DNA from: Mycolicibacterium bacteremicum
Lineage (GTDB): Bacteria > Actinomycetota > Actinomycetes > Mycobacteriales > Mycobacteriaceae
Direction of reading: 5' to 3'
Length of the DNA: 64,000 bases
NCBI RefSeq assembly: GCF_943913955.1
Contig: NZ_CALUAE010000007.1
Coordinates: 1-64,000, forward strand
Position numbers and translations under genes: made by a program. Below the pieces are notes generated by a model. The model was not told the DNA's origin, ran no database searches, and saw only the letters and a program-made list of their open reading frames with translations. Numbering within the stretch: position 1 is the first letter of the stretch; each line of letters begins with the position of its first letter. Shown piece by piece: positions 1 through 8,484 of the stretch.

Positions 1-939
1 GATATGGGCCACCACCGCCGAGGGGGCCGGCCGCAGCTTGGTCAACCGCCGCGGGGTGCGCCCGAGCAGCCGGTAGGTGTCGGGCAACTCAGTGGTCAGG
101 ATGACGGCGTCGGCGGCGAAGCGCCGACCGTCCGCGGTGCGCACCGCGGTCACCCGGTCGCCCGTGCGCTCCAGGTCTGAAACCGCTGCGTCATAGTGGA
201 ATTCGACACCGGCATCGGCGGCCGCGGCGGCCAGCGCGTCCGGTAGCGCGCGCATCCCACCCTTGGGGAAGTACACCCCGGACACGGTGTCCATATAGGC
301 GATGACAGCGTAGGCGGCGAGCGCCCGCTTCGGCGGGACGCCCACGTAGAGCGCCTGGAAGGTGAAGACCCGCAGCAGGCGTTCGTCGGTGATGAACCGC
401 CGGACCATGGTCTCCCAGCCGCGGAAGCCGCCGATGGCGGTCAGCTTGGCCAGCTGCGGTGTCAGCAGCGACAGTGGCGAGTCGAAGTTCGAGGAGATGA
501 ACCCTTCGAACTCCACCTGGTAGAGCCGGGTCAGCCAGTCCCGCAGGCGCAGATACCCGTCGGCCTGCGCGCGGCCGGCGAACCGTTCGATCTCGGCCGC
601 CATCGCGGTGGCGTCGCTGTGCACGTCGATGCTGGTGCCATCGGCGAAGGACGCGCGGTAGGCCGGATCGACCGGGTGCAACTCCAGCCGGTCGGCAGTG
701 GATTCGCCGACGGCGGCAAAGGTTTCGTCGATGATGTCGGGCATCGTCAACACCGTGGGCCCGGTGTCGATCCGGTAGCCGGACAGGTCGGCGCGGCCGA
801 CACGGCCGCCCGGATGGGATCCGCGTTCGACGACGGTGACCCGCCGCCCCCGGCCGGCCAGGTGCAGGGCCGCCGACAGACCGGACAGTCCGGCACCCAC
901 CACCACGACGTGATCGGTGCTGCCGGGCACGGTGCGCAT
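1..939 (-). CDS. crtI: Phytoene desaturase CrtI (C-terminal part lies outside the window)
   Basis: FAD-dependent desaturase that introduces double bonds into phytoene to make lycopene-type carotenoids at the membrane. The first 313 codons are visible, read leftwards; the 3' end is cut off by the window edge. The N-terminus has the Rossmann dinucleotide fingerprint GxGxxG at residues 15-20, followed by a glutamate and a GGR turn (PGGRVGR) that belong to the CrtI/amine-oxidase FAD fold, then the TGPTVLTMP motif typical of phytoene desaturases. The start codon overlaps the crtE stop by one base (TGATG), so the two are translationally coupled in one carotenoid operon. Further crt genes (crtB, cyclase) would be expected beyond position 1. 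Function assigned with good confidence from motifs and neighbour. Confidence 0.93.
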   Translation of the reverse strand, partial: MRTVPGSTDHVVVVGAGLSGLSAALHLAGRGRRVTVVERGSHPGGRVGRADLSGYRIDTGPTVLTMPDIIDETFAAVGESTADRLELHPVDPAYRASFADGTSIDVHSDATAMAAEIERFAGRAQADGYLRLRDWLTRLYQVEFEGFISSNFDSPLSLLTPQLAKLTAIGGFRGWETMVRRFITDERLLRVFTFQALYVGVPPKRALAAYAVIAYMDTVSGVYFPKGGMRALPDALAAAAADAGVEFHYDAAVSDLERTGDRVTAVRTADGRRFAADAVILTTELPDTYRLLGRTPRRLTKLRPAPSAVVAHI

Positions 940-2045
940 CAGGCGGTCCGCTCGGTGCACGCCGACGCGGTGGCCAGCAGCGCCGTCCGTACCTCGTCTT
1001 CCAGCCGCCCACCGGGCAGACTGTCCAGCGCGTCCGCCGCGGCGGCATATCTGCGCTGGATCAACTCTTCGATCCGCTGCACGGTCCCCACCTCCAAGAT
1101 CAAAGTCTGCCACCGAGTGATGTCGTCGGCACCAAGATTTTCCGCTGTCATGAATTCCTTGAATTGACGCTGCTGCATACCGGTGGCCAATTCGTAGGCG
1201 GCGACGACGACCGTGGTCGCCTTGCGCGCCACCAGATCGGTGCCGATGGGCTTGCCCGTCGTTTCCGGGGCACCGAAGACACCGAGCAGGTCATCGCGCA
1301 ACTGGAAGGCCTCACCGATGTTCTCGCCGTACCGGCTCAGGACATCGAGCACCTCGGGCGCGCACCCGGCCAGCGCCGCGCCGATCTCCAGTGGCCGGCG
1401 CACGGTGTAGTTGCCGGACTTGCGGCGGGCCACGTCGAGCACCCCGTCCAACGTCGGGAACCCGGCGGTGTCGTTGACCAGATCGGCGAACTGACCGACG
1501 GCGAGTTCGGTGCGCATATCGTCATAGCGCGGCCAGGCGCGCGTCAGCGCCGCCCCGTCGAGCCCGCTGTCGCGCAGCATCTGCTCGGCCCAGACCAGGC
1601 ACAGGTCACCGAGCAACACCGCCGCCGATTCACCGAACCGCGCCGAGGAACCGGGCAATCCCCGTTCCCGGTGCCATGTCTCGAACGCCCGGTGCGCGCT
1701 GGGCCGGCCGCGCCGCATCGGTGATTCGTCCATCACATCGTCCTGGACCAGGGCGAAGGCGTGCAGGAATTCCAGGCTGCCCGCGGCCCGGACGGCCGCC
1801 GGATCTGCCTGGGCGCCGCATCGCCAGCCGAGATACAGGTAGGTCGAGCGCACACACTTGCCCTCGGCGAGCAGGCCGCGCAGCACGTCCTCGGCGATGT
1901 CGACGTGGCTGCCGTGTAGCGCAGCGGCGCATTGGGCATCCAGGAATGCGGTGACGGCATCGAGCACGTCGGAGCGCAGCGTAACGAGCCACGCGGGGGG
2001 CGGATCGCTGCGCGCGGATATTGCAGCCTGCATACCTGAAGCCAT
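939..2045 (-). CDS. crtE: Geranylgeranyl diphosphate synthase CrtE (polyprenyl synthetase)
   Basis: Head-to-tail prenyltransferase, 368 aa, making C20 geranylgeranyl diphosphate from isopentenyl diphosphate and allylic substrates as the first step of carotenoid synthesis. Both aspartate-rich Mg-binding motifs are present: DDVMD at residues 102-106 and DDLLG at 251-255, in the usual sequence surroundings (FALVQDDVMDE, QLRDDLLGVFG). I chose the ATG at 2045 (MASGMQAA); an in-frame ATG at 2177 would add 44 residues with no family resemblance. The gene leads the crtE-crtI operon. The 214-bp divergent region 2046-2259 must hold its promoter and that of the DUF5709 gene. Carotenoid genes fit a pigmented mycobacterium. 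Confidence 0.93.
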   Translation of the reverse strand: MASGMQAAISARSDPPPAWLVTLRSDVLDAVTAFLDAQCAAALHGSHVDIAEDVLRGLLAEGKCVRSTYLYLGWRCGAQADPAAVRAAGSLEFLHAFALVQDDVMDESPMRRGRPSAHRAFETWHRERGLPGSSARFGESAAVLLGDLCLVWAEQMLRDSGLDGAALTRAWPRYDDMRTELAVGQFADLVNDTAGFPTLDGVLDVARRKSGNYTVRRPLEIGAALAGCAPEVLDVLSRYGENIGEAFQLRDDLLGVFGAPETTGKPIGTDLVARKATTVVVAAYELATGMQQRQFKEFMTAENLGADDITRWQTLILEVGTVQRIEELIQRRYAAAADALDSLPGGRLEDEVRTALLATASACTERTA

Positions 2046-2259
2046 CGCGGGGAATGTACCCACTTTCCCAGATTTCACGCCTGCCGAAATCAGGTTTCTC
2101 GACGGGGGCCCGGCCCCTCGGTCACCCCGGCTCGTTTCTGCTCGATGTGTGACGTCGGCGCAGCGCTTCACCGGCACAACCCTATTGGGGCTGTCGCCGT
2201 CGTGCTCGCCGGCGACGCCCGGGCACGGCTACTCCGACGTGGTGGGTAGCGTTGATGCC

Positions 2260-2652
2260 ATGACGAGCGCAGAACTGCCCGAAGACGATCAGGGCTACAG
2301 CCCGGAGGAAGAAGACCAGCTCTCCGCCGAGGACACCCTGCTGGACCGCGGCGTCGACGATCTACTCGACGAGGGCTACTCGCCGCCGGAACGCTGGCAG
2401 GAGCCGCGTGAGCACGAGACGCTCGACGAGCGGCTGGCCGACGAGCAACCCGATCCGGCGCTCGACGAGGACTACCGACCCGACGAGCAGGCCGGCGATG
2501 ACGAGGTCGGGGACCGACGCTCCGGCCGGTTGGTGGCGCCCGATGAGGGCTTCGGCGAGGACACCGAGAAGGACCTGCTCGGCCGTGATGTGGGCATCGA
2601 CGGGGGAGCGGCGTCGGCCGAAGAGGCCGCTATCCACATCATCGACGAGTAG
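2260..2652 (+). CDS. Acidic DUF5709-type hypothetical protein
   Basis: Small (130 aa), very acidic protein, rich in Asp/Glu/Gly with repeated GYSPEE/GYSPPER and DLLDEG-type segments, resembling actinobacterial DUF5709 proteins of unknown function. No signal peptide or membrane segment; it is probably cytoplasmic and largely disordered apart from a C-terminal stretch (SAEEAAIHIIDE). I chose the ATG at 2260 because the in-frame sequence upstream is arginine/serine-rich and unlike the rest. Its 3' end overlaps the convergent MFS gene by 14 bp. Family assignment rests on composition and the GYSPPE motif. Confidence 0.75.
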   Translation: MTSAELPEDDQGYSPEEEDQLSAEDTLLDRGVDDLLDEGYSPPERWQEPREHETLDERLADEQPDPALDEDYRPDEQAGDDEVGDRRSGRLVAPDEGFGEDTEKDLLGRDVGIDGGAASAEEAAIHIIDE

Positions 2653-3856
2653 CCCGGCCCAGGGCAACGGAGACGGTCAGCACCAGCAGGCCGCACACGG
2701 CGAGCACCGATCCGGCCGCCGCCGGGGCGGTGTAGCCGTATCCGGCGGCGATCACCAGACCGCCGACCCAGGCGCCGGCCGCGTTACCGATGTTCAGCGC
2801 GGAGTGGTTGAGCGCCGCGGCCAGTGTCTGGGCGTCGTGGGCCACGTCCATCAGCCGGGTCTGCAGCGCCGGCCCGACGGCCGAGCCCGCGGTGCCGATA
2901 CCGAACAGCACCAGCAGTGCGGTCCACGGGTTGTGCGCGGCGGCGACGAAGATCAGCAACACCACCGCCAGGGCGCCCATCGACAGGTACAGCGCCCGCA
3001 CCACCGAGGTGTCGGCCAGCCGTCCGCCGACCAGGTTGCCGACCACCATGCCGAGGCCGAACACCATGAGCGCCAACGGAACCAGTGACCGGGGCAGACC
3101 GGCGACATCGGTCATCGTCGTGCTGATGTAGGTGTACACGGCGAACATTCCGCCGAAGCCGATCATGCCGACCATGATCGCCAGCCAGACCTGCGGCCTG
3201 CGCAGCGCGCCGAGTTCGGTCAGCGGGCTGGTGACGTGCATGGTGCGCAATTGAGCCGGTAGCCAGAACCACAACGCGGTCAACGTGATCAGGCCGATGA
3301 CCACGACCAGGCCGAAGGCGCTGCGCCAGCCCAGCGCCTGACCCAGCCACGAAGCGACCGGCACACCGAGCACTGTCGCGACGGTCAGGCCGGACAGCAC
3401 GTAGGCGACCGCCTTGGCGCGGTTGCGCGGGCCCATCAGGTGCGCGGCGGCCAGCGCGGCGATGCCGAAGAACGCGCCGTGCGGCAGTCCGGCGATGAAA
3501 CGGGCCGCCACCAGCGTGGGGTAGGAGGGCGCGAGCACGCTGGCCAGGTTGCCGAGGGTGAACACGGCCATCAACCCGAGCAGCAGGGCGCGCCGGGGGA
3601 CCCGGGCCGTCAGGGCGGCGATGGTCGGCGCGCCGATCACCACGCCGAGTGCGTAGGCGGAGATGACGTGGCCCGCGGTGGGTTCGGAGATGCCGAAGCT
3701 CGCCGCGATATCGGGCAGCAGCCCCATCGCGACGAACTCGGTGGTTCCGATGCCGAAGCCGCCGAGCGCCAGCGCGAGCACCGCGAGGACGCGCACCGTG
3801 GGGTCGGCGGCCACGACGGACTGCGGGCGGGTGGGTCGGTCGATGCTCGGGGTCAC
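2639..3856 (-). CDS. MFS transporter, DHA1 (AraJ/Cmx-like) drug or sugar efflux family
   Basis: 405-aa, 12-TM major facilitator. The N-terminal block GTTEFVAMGLLPDIA is the hallmark of the AraJ/YdhP/Cmx subgroup of proton-driven efflux carriers, and the A-type loop (ALTARVPRRALLL) follows TM2. Substrate cannot be read from sequence; chloramphenicol, arabinose-like sugars or other small molecules are exported by relatives. Convergent with the DUF5709 gene (14-bp overlap) and divergent from the ROK gene at 3918, with an AT-rich 61-bp region between them containing a run of T residues. A ROK-type regulator next door makes a sugar-linked role possible, but that is inference. Confidence 0.85.
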   Translation of the reverse strand: MTPSIDRPTRPQSVVAADPTVRVLAVLALALGGFGIGTTEFVAMGLLPDIAASFGISEPTAGHVISAYALGVVIGAPTIAALTARVPRRALLLGLMAVFTLGNLASVLAPSYPTLVAARFIAGLPHGAFFGIAALAAAHLMGPRNRAKAVAYVLSGLTVATVLGVPVASWLGQALGWRSAFGLVVVIGLITLTALWFWLPAQLRTMHVTSPLTELGALRRPQVWLAIMVGMIGFGGMFAVYTYISTTMTDVAGLPRSLVPLALMVFGLGMVVGNLVGGRLADTSVVRALYLSMGALAVVLLIFVAAAHNPWTALLVLFGIGTAGSAVGPALQTRLMDVAHDAQTLAAALNHSALNIGNAAGAWVGGLVIAAGYGYTAPAAAGSVLAVCGLLVLTVSVALGRATRR

Positions 3857-3917
3857 GGGACCAGCCTAGGAAACATACGTCCCGTACTCAACTCAGTTTT
3901 GATTTTTTCAGACAAAA

Positions 3918-5093
3918 GTGGCGCAGCTTACGCACATGTGGTGCAATCGAAGCGTGGCCAGCGTCGGTGAGGTTTTCGCCCTGATCAGGGGACGGGGTGA
4001 GATCACCCGAACCGAGATCGCCGCGTTGACCGGGCTGTCGCGGACGGCGGTGGGTGCCCGGTTGGCAGTGCTGCTCGATTCCGGGCTGGTCAAGGAGTGT
4101 GAGCCCGCGGCGTCCACGGGTGGCCGGCCGGCCACCCAGCTGAGCGTGGCGTCGGATGCCGGGATCGTGCTGTCGGTGGCCGTCGGGCTCAGCCGCACCC
4201 GACTGGCGATCTGCGATCTGGCCGGTGCCGTGCTCGCGCTGGCCGATATCGACTCCGAGGTGGCGCTCGGCCCCGACGATCTGATGCCCGATGTGGTCAA
4301 GGGCCTCGATGTGCTGCTGCAGGATTTTCCCGGCGCCACGGTCTACGGCGTGGGATTGAGCCTGCCCGGCACCGTCGACGCCGCGCGCGGGTGCAGCTGC
4401 GGGTCGGCGATCCTGCGGGGTTGGGACGGGGTGGCGCTGCGGCCCTATCTGGCGGCCCTGCCGAGCATCGGCGACGCACCGGTGGTCCTGGACAACGATG
4501 CCAATGCCATCGCACTGGCCGAACGCGGTGACGATGACGACGTGCTGGTGGTCAAGGCCTCCAGTGGTCTGGGCGCCGGCATCATCGCCGGCGGTGTGCT
4601 GCTGCGCGGTGCCAACCAGGCTGCCGGTGAGTTCGGGCACAACAAGGTCGTTGCCGCACAGGGTGTTCCGTGCCGGTGCGGGGACACCGGCTGCCTGGAG
4701 GCGATCGCCGGCGGCTGGGCGATCGTGCGGACGCTGCAGCAGCAGGGTCGCTCCGTCCGGCATCTGCGCGATGTCGCCGAACTGGCCACCGACGGCGATC
4801 CCGAGGCCCGCCGGCTGGTACGCGACAGCGGCCGCGCCGTCGGTGCGGGCATCGCACCCGCGGTGAACCTGCTCAACCCCGCGGTGATCGTGATCGCCGG
4901 GGATATGGCCGGTGTGCACGAGATCTTCGTCGCCGGGCTGCGAGAGACGTTGTACGGCAACGCCACCGCCGAGGCCACCGGAGCGCTACTGGTGCGCCCG
5001 GCGACGCACGGCGACCGCTCCGCGACGATGGGGACGGCGAAGATGGTGCTCGATCAGGTGCTCAGCGTGCCGGCGATCGACGCACTGGTTTAG
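3918..5093 (+). CDS. ROK-family transcriptional regulator / sugar-kinase-like protein
   Basis: 391-aa ROK protein with an N-terminal winged helix-turn-helix (TRTEIAALTGLSRTAVGARL) joined to a kinase-type ASKHA fold. The ROK zinc site is intact: a His in GEFGHNKV followed by CRCGDTGCLE. The DNDANAIAL segment matches the sugar-binding/catalytic aspartate region of NagC/Mlc relatives. It probably represses genes in response to a sugar or sugar phosphate; the divergent MFS carrier at 2639-3856 is the obvious candidate target. Start is uncertain between GTG 3918 and ATG 3936; neither has a strong ribosome-binding site. Confidence 0.87.
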   Translation: MAQLTHMWCNRSVASVGEVFALIRGRGEITRTEIAALTGLSRTAVGARLAVLLDSGLVKECEPAASTGGRPATQLSVASDAGIVLSVAVGLSRTRLAICDLAGAVLALADIDSEVALGPDDLMPDVVKGLDVLLQDFPGATVYGVGLSLPGTVDAARGCSCGSAILRGWDGVALRPYLAALPSIGDAPVVLDNDANAIALAERGDDDDVLVVKASSGLGAGIIAGGVLLRGANQAAGEFGHNKVVAAQGVPCRCGDTGCLEAIAGGWAIVRTLQQQGRSVRHLRDVAELATDGDPEARRLVRDSGRAVGAGIAPAVNLLNPAVIVIAGDMAGVHEIFVAGLRETLYGNATAEATGALLVRPATHGDRSATMGTAKMVLDQVLSVPAIDALV

Positions 5094-5096
5094 CCG

Positions 5097-5972
5097 TCAG
5101 GCTTTCGCGATCACGTTCTCCGCGAACCACTCCAGGTTGCGGATCTTGTCGTCGAGTGGCTCGGTGTCCTGTCCCATGATGTAGGGGATCCGGAACCCGA
5201 CGATGACATCGGTGACGCCCTTGTCCTCCAACCGCTTGACGCCGTCGAGGGTGAACCCGTCAATGGAGATGACGTGGATCTCGAACTCCTCGGCCTTGCC
5301 GATGCGCTCCTCCTCCTCGCGAAACTTCGCGAGCTTGGCCAGCAGCGGGTCGAGTTCGGCCGGGTCACCGCCGCCGTGCATCCAGCCGTCGTTGCGGGCG
5401 GCGCGGCGCAGGGCGGCATCGGCATGCCCGCCGACCAGGATGGGCACCGGCTTCGTCGGCGCCGGGGTCATCTTGGTGCTCGGTATGTCGTAGAACTCGC
5501 CGTGATACTCGAAGTACTCACCGGAGGTCAGGCCGCGGATCACGTCGATGCACTCGTCCATCCGCTTGCCGCGCCGGGCGAACGGCACACCCATGATCTC
5601 GTAGTCCTCCGGCCACGGGCTGGTGCCGACGCCGAGTCCGAGGCGGTTGTCGAACATGGCGGCCAGTGACCCGGCCTGCTTGGCCACCAGTGCCGGCGGG
5701 CGGATCGGCAGCTTCAACACGAAGATGTTGAAGTGCAGTTTCGTCGTGACGGCCGACAGCGCACCGATCAGTGCGAACGACTCGATGAATGACTTGCCGT
5801 CGAGAAACTCCCGGTTGCCGTCCTCGGTGTAGGGATACTTCGAGTCCGACACCTCGGGGTAGGCGACGCTGTCCGGGATGGTCATCGCGTGATATCCGGC
5901 CTCGTCAGCGGCTTTCGCCAACGGGATGTAGTACTTCGGATCGGTCATGGCTTCCGCATAGGTGAACCGCAT
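5097..5972 (-). CDS. F420/flavin-dependent luciferase-like (LLM) oxidoreductase
   Basis: 291-aa single-domain luciferase-like TIM-barrel oxidoreductase, of the class that in mycobacteria usually uses coenzyme F420 (TIGR03619-like). Recognisable blocks are the N-terminal MRFTYAEAMTDP strand, RLGLGVGTSPWPEDYEIMGVP in the middle and the PVPILVGGHADAALRRAAR segment. Substrate unknown. The start codon lies 11 bp from a perfect KstR-type operator at 5984-5997, so expression is probably tied to sterol catabolism; see also the second KstR-box LLM gene at 33048-33896. Divergent from the MFS gene at 6023, which may share the control region. Confidence 0.88.
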   Translation of the reverse strand: MRFTYAEAMTDPKYYIPLAKAADEAGYHAMTIPDSVAYPEVSDSKYPYTEDGNREFLDGKSFIESFALIGALSAVTTKLHFNIFVLKLPIRPPALVAKQAGSLAAMFDNRLGLGVGTSPWPEDYEIMGVPFARRGKRMDECIDVIRGLTSGEYFEYHGEFYDIPSTKMTPAPTKPVPILVGGHADAALRRAARNDGWMHGGGDPAELDPLLAKLAKFREEEERIGKAEEFEIHVISIDGFTLDGVKRLEDKGVTDVIVGFRIPYIMGQDTEPLDDKIRNLEWFAENVIAKA

Positions 5973-5983
5973 GGACCCGATAC

Positions 5984-5997
5984 TAGAACACGTTCTA
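5984..5997. promoter_or_regulatory. Predicted KstR operator (TnnAACnnGTTnnA)
   Basis: The 14-mer TAGAACACGTTCTA is a perfect match to the published mycobacterial KstR consensus and a perfect palindrome. It sits between the divergent LLM oxidoreductase (start 5972) and MFS transporter (start 6023). Repression by KstR and release by a sterol-derived CoA ester would be the expected behaviour. Confidence 0.75.
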
Positions 5998-6022
5998 ATT
6001 CTGCGATGCGGAATGGTCGGGC

Positions 6023-7228
6023 ATGATCAGCCGCGTGCCACGTGCCTGGCTGACCCGCAACGTCCGCATCCTGTCGGCGGTCTCGTTCCTGCAGGACGCG
6101 GCGAGTGAACTGCTCTATCCGCTGCTGCCGATCTACCTGACCACCGTGCTGGGCGCCCCGCCCGCGGTCGTCGGCGCCATCGAGGGCGCGGCCGAGGGTG
6201 CGGCGTCGCTGACCAAGCTGGCCTCCGGTCCGCTCGGTGACCGGTACGCGCGGCGCCCCCTGATTGCCGGCGGTTACGGCATGGCGGCCCTGGGCAAGGT
6301 GATGGTGGCCGCGTTCGCCACGTGGCCCGGTGTGCTGGCCGGCCGCGTCACCGACCGGCTGGGCAAGGGCTTGCGCGGTGCGCCGCGCGATGCGCTGCTG
6401 GTCGACGGTGTCGACGCCGGTGCGCGAGGACGGGTGTTCGGTTTCCACCGCACCATGGACACCCTGGGTGCGGTGGTCGGACCACTGATCGGCCTGGCCG
6501 GGTACGAACTGCTCGACCAGCAGATCGCCCCGCTGCTCTGGATCGCCGTCGTCCCGGCCGTGCTCAGCGTCGCACTGGTGTTCCTGGTCCGCGAACGCCG
6601 AAGCGTACAACCGAAGCAGCGGCCCCCGATCTTCGCCCGCGTCAAGCATCTGCCGCGGCGATACTGGCGAATTACCGCGGCGCTGGTGGCCTTCGGGTTG
6701 ATCAACTTTCCCGACGCGCTGCTGCTGTTGCGGCTGTCCGAGATCGGCTTCTCGGTCACCGAGGTCATCCTGGCCTACGTGGGCTACAACCTGGTCTACG
6801 CCCTGTCGAGTTATCCCGCGGGTCTGCTCGCCGACCGGATCGGACGGCTCCCGGTGTTCGGCATCGGTCTGGCCTTCTTCGCGATCGGCTACGGCGGGCT
6901 GGGGCTGACCGCCGATCCGGTACTGGCCTGGGTGCTGATCGGTGCCTACGGCCTGTTCACCGGTTGCACCGACGGGGTCGGCAAGGCGTGGATCTCCTCG
7001 CTGGTCGGGTCGGACCTGCAGGCCAGCGCGCAGGGGGTCTTTCAGGGCGCCAGCGGTTTTGCGATCCTGTTCGCCGGCATCTGGGCGGGTCTGGCCTGGG
7101 GTGCCGGACCCGGCGACGGCACCGTGCCGCTGCTCGTGTCCGGGGTGCTCGGCGGCGTCTTTGCCGCGGCGTTGTTGGTGACGGCCTACCGCGGGAAGGG
7201 CGGGGTCCCGACCCCGGCGATCGAGTAG
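6023..7228 (+). CDS. MFS transporter
   Basis: 401-aa, 12-TM major facilitator with the conserved TM2-3 loop (GPLGDRYARRPLIAGG), a second copy in the C-terminal half (GLLADRIGRLPVFG), and the TDRLGKGLRGAPRDALL segment typical of a bacterial MFS subfamily of unassigned substrate. Starts at ATG 6023, only 26 bp from the KstR box, so it may share sterol-linked control with the divergent LLM oxidoreductase. Its 3' end overlaps the convergent AurF gene by 43 bp. Substrate unknown. Confidence 0.84.
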   Translation: MISRVPRAWLTRNVRILSAVSFLQDAASELLYPLLPIYLTTVLGAPPAVVGAIEGAAEGAASLTKLASGPLGDRYARRPLIAGGYGMAALGKVMVAAFATWPGVLAGRVTDRLGKGLRGAPRDALLVDGVDAGARGRVFGFHRTMDTLGAVVGPLIGLAGYELLDQQIAPLLWIAVVPAVLSVALVFLVRERRSVQPKQRPPIFARVKHLPRRYWRITAALVAFGLINFPDALLLLRLSEIGFSVTEVILAYVGYNLVYALSSYPAGLLADRIGRLPVFGIGLAFFAIGYGGLGLTADPVLAWVLIGAYGLFTGCTDGVGKAWISSLVGSDLQASAQGVFQGASGFAILFAGIWAGLAWGAGPGDGTVPLLVSGVLGGVFAAALLVTAYRGKGGVPTPAIE

Positions 7229-8379
7229 CCGCCCTGCTGGCTGCGCTCGGTGAACCTCGCCGCGGCGGTCCGCTCGCCGATGGTCACCGACACGGGGTTG
7301 CGGGCACCCTCGGGCAGCGGCTCCAGAACAGTTCCCTGCCAATGGTATTGACCATCGATCGGGTCGAGGTGGCCGGCCAGCAGTACCTGCACGTCGCGGC
7401 CGTCGACGGTGGCGGGTCCGTTGTAGAGGTCGTCGTCCTCGGCGATCTCGGCGCGGCCCGCCGGCTGCACTGCGCCAGTGGGCAGGAACCCGCTGCGCCG
7501 CCACATCCGCCGCGCGATCGGACCCATCAGGCCGACCTCCTCCAGAAACGAGGCCAGCGGCGCGAACCCGGCGATCTGGACCGCGTGCCGGTGTGGCGAG
7601 CGGCGTGCCATCCGGCGCGCGGCCTTCCCGTCCAGGCCGACCCGGCGGTACTGCACCTGATTGGTGAACAGGAACCGGAAGAACGGTCCGCCCAGCCCGT
7701 TGAGGTTGCCGATCCAGATCCGCTTGGCCCGCGACATCGACGGCGTGCGCTTGCGTAGTCCGTCGCGGGCGAACTGGATGTGGCGGGCCTCCTCGGTGAC
7801 GTGGATGCGCATCAGCCGCTGCACCATCGGTTGCAGCTCGTCATCGTCCATCATCTGGCGCTGCAGCGAGTCGAAGATCTCCTCACCGATCAGCGCGGCC
7901 ACCCACAGCACCGACCCGCGGAACCCGAACGGCAGCGCGTTGATGATGATCCGCTGGTACAACCGCGGCCGCACCGGCTCGGCGCCCACCTTCGCGATCG
8001 CCTTCCCGAACATCACCATGTGGCGGGTCTCGTCACCCAGTTCGGTGAGTTCGTAATGCGTGGTGGCCGCGGTCGGGTCCTGATGCATCATCTTGCGCAG
8101 CAGCGCCTGGTTGAGGATGTTCTCGAACCAGATGCCCGCCGACAGGGTGTTGACGAGCTCCTGGCGGGACAGCTCGATCTGCTCGGCCCGGGTCATCGAA
8201 TCCCAGAGCTCGGTGCCGTAGAGCGATACCACCTTCGGTGGCAAGAAGAATTTGTCGGGATCCAGGGGTGCATCCCAATCGATATCGACGATCGGCGCAT
8301 ACGACTTGCGTACCGATCCTTTGAGCAGGCGCTCGGCGAACTCCGCGCGCGTGGTCTGGGCCTTCACCGAAGCGGTCAT
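7186..8379 (-). CDS. AurF-type diiron oxygenase fused to DUF4873 domain
   Basis: 397-aa protein. Residues 1 to about 310 form a four-helix-bundle non-haem diiron oxygenase of the AurF (p-aminobenzoate N-oxygenase) family: iron ligands are expected in WFENILNQ, ELGDETRHMVMF, GEEIFDSLQ and TEEARHIQFARD, giving repeated ExxxxH/ExxRH motifs. The final ~85 residues (YNGPATVDGRDVQVLL to the end) form a DUF4873 domain, which elsewhere occurs next to flavin monooxygenases. The fused C-terminal domain may bind or position a substrate; this is inference. Start ATG 8379 has an AAAGGAG site upstream. The upstream region carries two TACCKGCGGTA boxes. Convergent 43-bp overlap with the MFS gene. Confidence 0.85.
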   Translation of the reverse strand: MTASVKAQTTRAEFAERLLKGSVRKSYAPIVDIDWDAPLDPDKFFLPPKVVSLYGTELWDSMTRAEQIELSRQELVNTLSAGIWFENILNQALLRKMMHQDPTAATTHYELTELGDETRHMVMFGKAIAKVGAEPVRPRLYQRIIINALPFGFRGSVLWVAALIGEEIFDSLQRQMMDDDELQPMVQRLMRIHVTEEARHIQFARDGLRKRTPSMSRAKRIWIGNLNGLGGPFFRFLFTNQVQYRRVGLDGKAARRMARRSPHRHAVQIAGFAPLASFLEEVGLMGPIARRMWRRSGFLPTGAVQPAGRAEIAEDDDLYNGPATVDGRDVQVLLAGHLDPIDGQYHWQGTVLEPLPEGARNPVSVTIGERTAAARFTERSQQGGYSIAGVGTPPFPR

Positions 8380-8426
8380 CGTCCGACTCTCCTTTGAGCT
8401 GTCCGAAGCTCCGACGGTAAGCCCGA

Positions 8427-8453
8427 TACCGGCGGTAGTCAATACCTGCGGTA
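8427..8453. promoter_or_regulatory. Pair of TACCKGCGGTA palindromes, 16-bp spacing
   Basis: TACCGGCGGTA (8427-8437) and TACCTGCGGTA (8443-8453) are near-identical 11-bp palindromes whose starts are 16 bp apart, in the divergent region between the AurF gene (start 8379) and cobF. This looks like a regulator-binding site of TetR type. The first version recurs exactly at 63864-63874 upstream of the DUF1446 operon. Confidence 0.5.
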
Positions 8454-8484
8454 CCGGATAAATCGGATCGACTAACCTTTGCGG

